Source of the DNA: Phymatolithon calcareum
Taxonomy: Eukaryota; Rhodophyta; Florideophyceae; Hapalidiales
NCBI GenBank assembly: GCA_977006965.1
Contig: OZ345362.1
Location: forward strand, 1 to 64,000
Length of the DNA stretch: 64,000 bases
Reading direction: 5' to 3'
Part shown: positions 57,000-64,000 of the stretch, one piece after another
Numbering within the stretch: the first letter of the stretch is position 1
How the letters are laid out: every line of letters begins with the position of its first letter
Position numbers and translations under genes: made by a program
Notes under the pieces: generated by a model
Told to the model about the DNA's origin: nothing
Seen by the model: the letters and a program-made list of their open reading frames with translations, nothing else
Database searches by the model: none

Positions 57000-59040
57000 C
57001 GCATTGATCATTTCGCACCACAAAGGCTCAAAAAAACGGAGCACAAGAGTCAACAGATGTCGTTGCCATGGTCGACGTGCAGTGAGGTAGATGGAGAGGA
57101 GGGCGGGTGCCCAACCGTGACGATAACACTTCCATTGACTGGGCTTATGTTATCAAGCGCAGTGGGTAGTGTGTGGAAAAGCGCTGTCGAGATTGATTTC
57201 TGTTTTCGGCCGTCATTAGCAAAACTGGTGGAGTGGTTGCGAGAGTTGTTCTTCGCCATTTCTACAACCCACAGCTCTGCGGTGTTGTTGAGATTTCCGA
57301 TTATCAAAAGCGCAGATAGAAAATGCATCGAAACGTCAGATCCAGCTGACGGCCGTCGATGCCTTCACCAGTGGGGAAACCAGGGACGTACGCGCCCACT
57401 GAATGGCCACATATCGATGAGACCAATACATCGGTCAGAACTGAACATCCACCTGGTGACCAGTGAAAAGACCGCCAGTTTGCGAGGCGGCGCCGCTCTA
57501 CCCGTTCTAAGGCGAAGAGAAATCAAACATTCGATTTCCAAAAAAGCTTCTCGTGGAGAATTTCAATTGTTCTCGCGTGCGGAATCAAGATATGCCAAGC
57601 GCCCTTTGCAGAATTGAGTTGTGCTGTCGCATTCAACAGAAATTTCCTGCCAGCAGAAGGGCTTCCAACAAATGATCCGGTGAGTAGCAGTATAGCGGGA
57701 CTGCGTGGGCACGCACGGGAACCGTGGAACTGCGACGCACTTGATCAGACGAGGAGGTACAACTGAGAGCCCGGAATGTGTGCAGTTGGACAGCACTGCT
57801 GCGCCTGCGACGTGAAATACTCGTGAAAGGGTAATCACAACGACGAGGGACATTTGCGAGCACAATTCGCGAGTGGAATGATCCCAAGCGGATCCCAGCG
57901 AATTGGGCGCTTTGAAATGACTTCTCAATCCGAGGGGGGATCACACTCCGGGGATCACTCCGGAGCAATTAGCACAAACGGAGGGTGAGGTATGTAGACT
58001 TGTTTTCACCGCCGATGTATACGGCGCCGCCGCAGCGCTGATCTCGTGGCACGCAACAAAATCACGAACGCCCACAGCATACATTGAGCTGAGGACAAGG
58101 GAGATGGCTTGGCCTGCCGTGAAAAAGAACCCGTTCAAGGGAGCGGCAAGTGCGTCGGGACAGAGGGGCGATGGGATTTAATAATAAATGCCGTGTGTGG
58201 AATGCTTGTAGCCTTCCATACGAGGAAAGAACACTCCGAACAGAGGGCTTAGTTGACAATATGGCACCTTTGGCGCACGTCGCTTCTATCGCTCACCTGC
58301 CTTAACGGAATAGTGCGAAGGCTATTCTCTGACACAGATAAGATTTGAAAATCCTTGTATGGCGCATATTGCTGTCCGCAGATTCCTAGTCTGAAGCCTG
58401 CACACAACACCCCGGCCCGGTACACGGTGAACGGGCTGTGACGGCTTGGCGAATTCTAATCGGCGGATGTGCACGTGTTAATATCACGCATGTGCCGTGG
58501 TAAACGTCAGCTCAATTTCGGACTGGATTATGAAATTAAATACACTACATTACGAATTACAATTGCTCGTGTGCCGCAATATCTCGCTGTTCCGTCCTTG
58601 CAAGTACAAAGGAAAGACAATGATTAAATGCATGTATAAGGCTTGTGATTACTCACAGAATCTCACAGGGCAAGGTTGTGCATGCTCACAACATGAACAT
58701 GATTTTTAATGATTAAATTGTTAAAAACGGCTTAAAATACTCGCAGCACCAAGAGGACTGAGAAAGTTCGCATTTCCCCCCCGGATGTGAGCTTTAGATT
58801 CTCAAATCAGGGCCGTAAATTTGTAAATGGCTCAGAATTGACGGAAATATTTGTCGCTATTTACAACCTCTAGTGCCATTTTATGTACACCATTAAGATG
58901 CAAATTATTAATATGAACGTAAAGTTTCCCGAAGCATCCACACAGCTTCACTGGACGCCACTTGGCGTGCATTTCAGTTCTTGGAGCCTTTACTATAGTG
59001 TTCAAGAGCTGTTAATCTTTCTTCTCAGTTTTACCACGCT
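57000..59040. other. No gene confirmed
   Basis: A 186-codon plus-strand frame (57057-57617) and overlapping minus-strand frames exist, but none shows a domain, and both strands are open over the same stretch, so I do not call a gene. Confidence 0.4.
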
Positions 59041-59706
59041 CTACTTTATCTTCGATAGAGGAGTGTCTTTCCAAACATTGCTAAATTCTACTAGTGCGTT
59101 CTCCCAGTCTTCATATTTTCCTTCTGTGTCCGCCTTGCAAAAACCATTAGAAAAGGAAATCACAGCCAATACAACTTTCTTGATTCTTCCAAACGCTTGC
59201 TTGTGACCTTCTTTCTTCCACCAGCGGTCGTCATACCCCTGCCCCCAAACTTTCTTTCTCAGTTCGGCGGTAGCGATCTTGTAGATAGGATTGACAGATT
59301 TTCGATGCTTTAAAATTCCCCGTCGCCAGCAACCAACAACGTCTTTCGCGTTTTGAAATCTGACAAGGCGCGGAACTACTTCTCCATCCGGCCGATTAAT
59401 TTTAGAAGACATGCAATCTATTGCGATTTCCGCGGCGATATCAGATGACGCAATATTGTCTCGAGGATCAGATTCCGCTTGTATGACCTTCTCCTTTGCA
59501 GTAGTCCAGTTGCAATAGGGAAGTGCAAATTCATAGAGAGCGTCTCTCCATATTTGTTGTCTCCTTGTTTTCAAAAACTCTCCGCTTTGTGCCACAGTTG
59601 CGTTAAGAAGAAGAAAAGTCTCGTTCTCATCGAGAATTGTGAATGTCATTCTTGGGAGGTTTCCCTCTACTGCACCTCCTACTTGTAATGACTTTCGGCG
59701 ATCCAT
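59041..59706 (-). CDS. Hypothetical protein, 221 residues
   Basis: Intact frame from an ATG at 59706 (MDRRKSLQVGG) to a TAG at 59041. It is charged and rich in W and K. WRDALYEFALPYCNWTTAKE followed by basic helices (KKVWGQGYDDRWWKKEGHK, AFGRIKKVV) suggests a DNA- or nucleic-acid-binding helical protein, possibly transposon-derived. No named domain is recognised. No membrane helix or signal peptide. Confidence 0.45.
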   Translation of the reverse strand: MDRRKSLQVGGAVEGNLPRMTFTILDENETFLLLNATVAQSGEFLKTRRQQIWRDALYEFALPYCNWTTAKEKVIQAESDPRDNIASSDIAAEIAIDCMSSKINRPDGEVVPRLVRFQNAKDVVGCWRRGILKHRKSVNPIYKIATAELRKKVWGQGYDDRWWKKEGHKQAFGRIKKVVLAVISFSNGFCKADTEGKYEDWENALVEFSNVWKDTPLSKIK

Positions 59707-59920
59707 GTTGACGTGCCCAATTCTCGAACTTCAAAGGATACAAATTATTGCCAACTCTGAAGTGCGCCGGTGAATGACGCTGAATTTCTGATACGCGAAA
59801 ACTGTGAATATTCATATTCCTTTCATGTGAAGCACATTTGAGTACTCATAGCTGTGTTCACAGTTGAAGAGATTTTGCGGGTGCGTTGAGTCAATAGAGT
59901 TGAGTTAAAAATTACCCAGC

Positions 59921-59992
59921 CCTCCCCTGGTGAGGGTGTGAAGACTGTACGACCGTACAGTCCTCTCACACTCTCCAGGGAGCACCTTCTCG
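59921..59992. repeat. Long imperfect hairpin (about 72 bp)
   Basis: The arms GTGTGAAGACTGTACG and CGTACAGTCCTCTCACAC pair around a two-base centre. The pairing extends outward (CTCCCCTGGTGAGG with CTCTCCAGGGAG) with small bulges. It lies in a non-coding stretch about 220 bp upstream of the hypothetical gene's start, reading on the minus strand. Confidence 0.8.
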
Positions 59993-59999
59993 AGAAAGG

Positions 60000-61902
60000 G
60001 CTCTTTTGCAGAAGTCAGATCACATTCGACGGCTTAGAAACATATAGCGATCAATTATGTATAAAGATGGCATGGGCCCAGTGCTGTCTTCTTTGATACC
60101 ACTCCATAGCAGGACAAATATCAAGTCTGAAAACTTTAATTCTTTTACGTGGAATCACTGCAGTTGCTTCGGATCGAATCGTCTAATGACGATCAGCAGA
60201 CAGAAAAGAAGCGTGCTTACTATTACCTAGCAGGATTAACGCCCTGCCGTAATCTAAGTAGAGGAAAAATAAAGAGCACTTCTTGATAGCCCCATAGGAG
60301 AATAACCCCTGCCCTATCTTCCGCCATGGAGCACCTGGAACCTCAATAAAAAGAAACTAAATACGCAGAAATCTGAATTTGCGCTCTTCAGGAATGCGAA
60401 AGTTTAACCCTTAATTGCAGCATGAGTGGAGAGAGATGACTTCAGATCTGAATCTCGGTGGTACAAGGTGAATCAATTTCAGAGAACTTTGGAGAAATTT
60501 GTGGTTTTCTCTCCGAAAAAGACGTGTCTTCAATGACGGCGAGTGGCGTTATTGTTCGTAATTACTCTAAAACGTATAAAATTGGAAATAGTAACTGTTT
60601 CCCTTCTTTTTCGGATAAGATCCCTTTGACTACCAGGTACTGTAGACATGCCCACTTCTGTGGTTGAACCGCAAAGTCACCATACCCTCTGCTTGTGCTG
60701 ATTCTTTTATAGTTTCCCTTTTTGCCACTAGTCTAGTTGTGGAATGCTATCGATTAATTGATATTACGTACATGCGCATTCTTCGCACAGTGCTCCTGAA
60801 GCCTAAATGGGCCAAGAAATTAACCGAAGACATCAAGAAGCTGGCGAGCGACTTGCCTAGGACTGCATATCCACCCAAGCAGCAAAACGGACCAAAATAG
60901 GAGATGAATGACCCCCACAAGCAAGATCCATGTTCTGAGTCGTCAACGGCAATCTGTCTTAACTTAAACGAGCTATTCCCATTTTCGGCTTCTCTCAGTC
61001 TTCATAGACGAAACCTCGTCATAATTTGATCGAGAACCAAAGCTTTAGTTAGTTGGCTCTTTCCCGGGGGCATGGACTAGTATAAAACCGTAACCATAAA
61101 CCGTAGATGTGAAGAATAATCATCATGGAACTGGAGCGAACTCAGGTCTCAACGGTCCTGATCTATGGACCTCGTGCCGTTTGCTGACAGTCCGAACAAA
61201 GCTCATAACGACACCCGTGCTTGGTAATCGTTTTTCCAAGTACGGAATAATACGTGGTCATTTTACTTAATTCACCTAGAAAGAACGAGATCCACCACGT
61301 TTTTAGACTACTGGGACGTCGAATTACCGAAGTCTAACATGTCTTGTGAATTTAGTCTACGAGACGATGGCAATAAGTTACTTTAGCTTTAGAAACGTAA
61401 AATCCAGCATGTGAACTATAGCGAGGAAATGTTGCACGTTGTAATGATAGATAGTGGCACGTCAGAGAAGCGATTGAAGTAAAAATGACAAGGAATGTAG
61501 TAGGGAGAAGTTTCCTTCACAAAATAATTTTACTCTTGCCGAACTGTAAACTATTGAAAAGAGCATGACGCTCTGACTATATCATGAAAAACGAATTCAA
61601 GCTCGGGCACCATTTTGAGGGACACAGACCCTAATCGGGCCTGGAATAGAATCTTCTGATGATATTGGTCAAGTATCTCTATCAGACGAGAGTGACCACG
61701 GAAACCCAAGCTCTGCGAACCTACACAGATAATCATCTATGAGTGTGCAACCAAAAGCTTTTATGATTCAAGGTTAGTTAGGGGCCGTTAGTAAAGTAAC
61801 TTTGTCTTACAGAAGGCTTCTGCGGTCCATAAATCATCTATCTCTCATATGGAATGAGCGGAGGCCATCTCTCGACTTTCTGGTCCCATTCTTTCTACAA
61901 TC
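60000..61902. other. Mostly non-coding interval upstream of the RRM gene
   Basis: One small plus-strand frame (about 60771-60900) starting MRILRTVLLKPKW and ending PKQQNGPK is noted but cannot be supported. Otherwise nothing is recognised. Confidence 0.4.
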
Positions 61903-62265
61903 ATGAATCTGTCTACGCCTATTTCTGAGAAAACCATGGACCACTCATTTCAGATATCTGATGCACCCCTGAACAACCAGAAACAACTCCCTGCTCACGT
62001 CGTCCAAGATTTTGAGGTCACTCGCCTTTTTGTTGGAAACCTCGCGTGGTCCACGACAAATGAAAATCTCTGGAAGGCGTTTTCGTCCGCCGGCACCGTG
62101 ATTGACGCCAAAGTTGTATTGGAGCGTGGCAGTCGGCGATCTCGCGGTTTCGGATTTGTGGGCTTTAGCGATTCAGTTGCAGCCAAGACCGCGCTTATCT
62201 CCATGAACGGTCCAATTTTAAACGGGCGAGAGATCCGTGTGGACCGTGCACACAGGCCCAACTAG
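61903..62265 (+). CDS. Single-RRM RNA-binding protein
   Basis: 120 residues from an ATG at 61903, intronless, stop TAG. A 40-residue N-terminal tail precedes one RNA-recognition motif: RNP2 LFVGNLAW at 42-49 and RNP1 RGFGFVGF at 81-88, with the expected aromatic residues, then an IRVDRAHRP end. Similar short glycine-poor RRM proteins act in RNA processing or in organelle RNA metabolism. The N-terminal tail is not obviously a transit peptide. An internal ATG at residue 12 is an alternative start. No lesion is seen. Confidence 0.85.
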   Translation: MNLSTPISEKTMDHSFQISDAPLNNQKQLPAHVVQDFEVTRLFVGNLAWSTTNENLWKAFSSAGTVIDAKVVLERGSRRSRGFGFVGFSDSVAAKTALISMNGPILNGREIRVDRAHRPN

Positions 62266-62724
62266 CTCATCATGGAAGAAGACGTTTAGTTCATTAACCT
62301 GGATGGTGAATATTGTGTACGATGTTTTTACGTTTCGTGAGTAAACATGTATCAATTTTCCAAGCATAGGCTCATGCAGCAAATTTTGTTCGCTTCCGGC
62401 ACTATTCCAAAACGAAAGCACCTTCGTTACCATATTCTTAATGATAAAATGATATCACCGGGACCTATATGCTCCTACTACCAATTTTATTTTATATTCC
62501 CGTTCTCAGCTTTCTGGGCGAACTTTGCTTTTTGCCCTCCTCCGTCATACGCAACGTCCGCACAGAACCAAAAAGTTCTCCGAAAATAAGCACCCTGGGA
62601 TCGCCCCGTCACATTTTGAATCTTTCTCCTGACCAAGAAACGGCGGAAAATCACAGATGTCACAAGAACGTTTCAAACTACCTTAAAACAAGATCTGAAA
62701 TGGGCCCTGTAGTGTACACTTAAA
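62266..62724. other. Spacer before the satellite, nothing recognised
   Basis: 3' flank of the RRM gene; short frames only. Confidence 0.4.
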
Positions 62725-64000
62725 TCTCGCCTGATACAGTAGAAAGACATTCAAAATTCGCTACGAGAGCAGAAGATGTTCACAGTGGCGCAATGCGTTG
62801 GAAAAGAAAACTAAATTTCATGCATGCCCCGCCACAACATGTATCCGTGAGGAAAACGATTCAGCGCATGCCATTGCCATCAGATTCTGGAAATGAAAAC
62901 GAACCATGAATTAACATCTCATTCAGAAATTATCCTGAGATAAAAAGCAAAACCTTTTTCCCGGTAGTGCTATGCCTTCTGTGGATGTCTATGCTTTTTT
63001 GTCCATGCGCACTATCTCAATGACAATTTCCAGGAACGAAAACACGACGGCAGTGTTACCAACAAAGAAAAAACTTGCAACAGTTCGCTGAAACGGCTAT
63101 ACATTGTACTTTTGAATCTCGTCTGACCCAGTAGAAAGACACAGAAAATTCGTTAGGAAAGAAGAAGATGATCATAGTGTCGCAATGCGATGAGAAAGAA
63201 AAACAAATTTCTTTCCCTCCTCGCCGCAGCATATGAAAATATTGCAGATGAATCAGCGTACAGCATTGTCGTCAGTTGCTAGAAATGAAAGCGAACCATT
63301 AATTACCATCTCATTCAGTAATTATTCCGACTTAAAAAGCAGAACTCTTTCCCCGGCAAAGTGATGCCTTCTGAAAATGTCAATGCTTTTGCTTCCATGC
63401 GCACTAAGTGAACGACGATTACCGACGACGAAGAAACAACTGCAGAGTTACGAACAATGAAAAACTTGCAATAGTTAGATGAAGCGGCCCTACATTGTAC
63501 TTTTGATTCTCGCCTGACGCAGTAGAAAGACGCACTAAAATCGTTAGGGAAGAAGAAGATGTTCATAGTGGGACAATACGTTGAAAAAGAAAAGTAGATT
63601 TCGTTTATGCCCCATATAAGCGTAAGGCATATAGGTCAGCGTATGCCATTTCCATCGGTTACAAGAAATGAAAGCGTACCATTAGTTCAAATCAGGTTCA
63701 GTAATTCTCTTGAGTTAAAAAGCAAACTCTTTCTCCGGCAGTGCGATGCCTGCTAAAAACGTCAATTCCTTTTCGTCCATGCCCATGCGTCAATGCCGAC
63801 TACCAAGGACGAAGAAACGGCCGTGCATTGTACCCTTGAATCACGTCTGAACCTGGAGAAAGATTTTCAACTTCGATAGGAAAGCCGAAGATGTTCATAG
63901 ATGGGCAATGCGTTGGGAAAGAAATGTAAATTTCATTCCTGCCTCGCCACGCCATAGAAATGAAAGGCAGATGAGTCAGCATATGCGATTGTCATCGGGT
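62725..64000. repeat. About 390-bp satellite, third block, continuing past the window
   Basis: The same unit as at 52.8-56.7 kb, with anchors near 63000, 63393 and 63776 (393 and 383 bp). The block runs to the window end. It is separated from the second block by about 5.7 kb of unique sequence that holds the RRM and hypothetical genes. Confidence 0.9.

Noticed and set aside
57057-57617. 186-codon plus-strand ORF
   Set aside because: No domain, no codon-usage support I can judge, and long opposing frames over the same bases.
21680-60190. tRNA B-box-like words (GGTTCGAATT, GGATCGAATC)
   Set aside because: No matching A box or cloverleaf around any of them.

Overview
The window looks like eukaryotic nuclear DNA from a repeat-rich genome with few introns. 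A red alga is my best guess, and it is tentative. It rests on a mostly intronless coding style, a TspO/MBR gene, a GT14 (core-2/I-branching) glycosyltransferase relic, Sel1-repeat relics, and an NB-ARC-WD40 family beside fungal- or plant-like DNA transposons. No rRNA, tRNA, CRISPR array or bacterial-type operon was seen. Coding density is low. The clearest host genes are a TspO/MBR protein (28.5-29.0 kb), a divergent histone H3 with one frame break (29.8-30.3 kb), a one-domain RRM protein (61.9-62.3 kb) and an unknown 221-codon ORF (59.0-59.7 kb).

Layout. 0-2.8 kb: two 7-bp arrays (GTGGAAA, then TTCCCTA, whose complement is AATAGGG and telomere-like), followed by six units of a 315/335-bp satellite. 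2.8-4.7 kb: a Tc1/mariner remnant and LINE pieces. 5.1-5.7 kb: a partial HtrA-like copy. 6.8-10.7 kb: a decayed Tnp2/CACTA-like transposase, with a 76-bp palindrome just upstream. 11-18 kb: almost gene-free, with one weak multi-exon candidate and many TACAGTA/TACTGTA words. 18.0-19.3 kb: a trypsin-PDZ (HtrA/Deg-like) gene on the minus strand. 19.5-21.0 kb: Sel1 repeats. 21.6-24.3 kb: LINE pieces, one fused in frame to a WD40 tail. 26.2-28.2 kb: a decayed NB-ARC gene. 28.5-31.3 kb: TspO, H3 variant and J-domain relic. 31.3-35.3 kb: a MULE fragment, a 1,215-bp hAT-like element with 23-bp TIRs and an 8-bp TSD lying inside a LINE, and a 371-bp LINE tail with a 15-bp TSD lying inside another LINE. 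37.7-44.3 kb: a TATA box and NLR N-terminal ORF, more TE pieces, then a larger NB-ARC-WD40 relic. 44.9-48.3 kb: three LINE fragments in series. 50.9-51.8 kb: a GT14 relic. 52.8-57.0 kb and 62.7 kb to the end: a roughly 390-bp satellite that carries two copies of an unidentified coding fragment.

The most interesting theme is a small dispersed family of STAND/NLR-type proteins: a helical N-terminus, an NB-ARC domain, an APAF-1-like helical region and WD40 repeats. It appears here as four pieces in different states of decay. One has kept a promoter and an open, chimeric reading frame. Several frame breaks elsewhere fall on homopolymers or short tandem duplications, so some apparent pseudogenes may be assembly errors.
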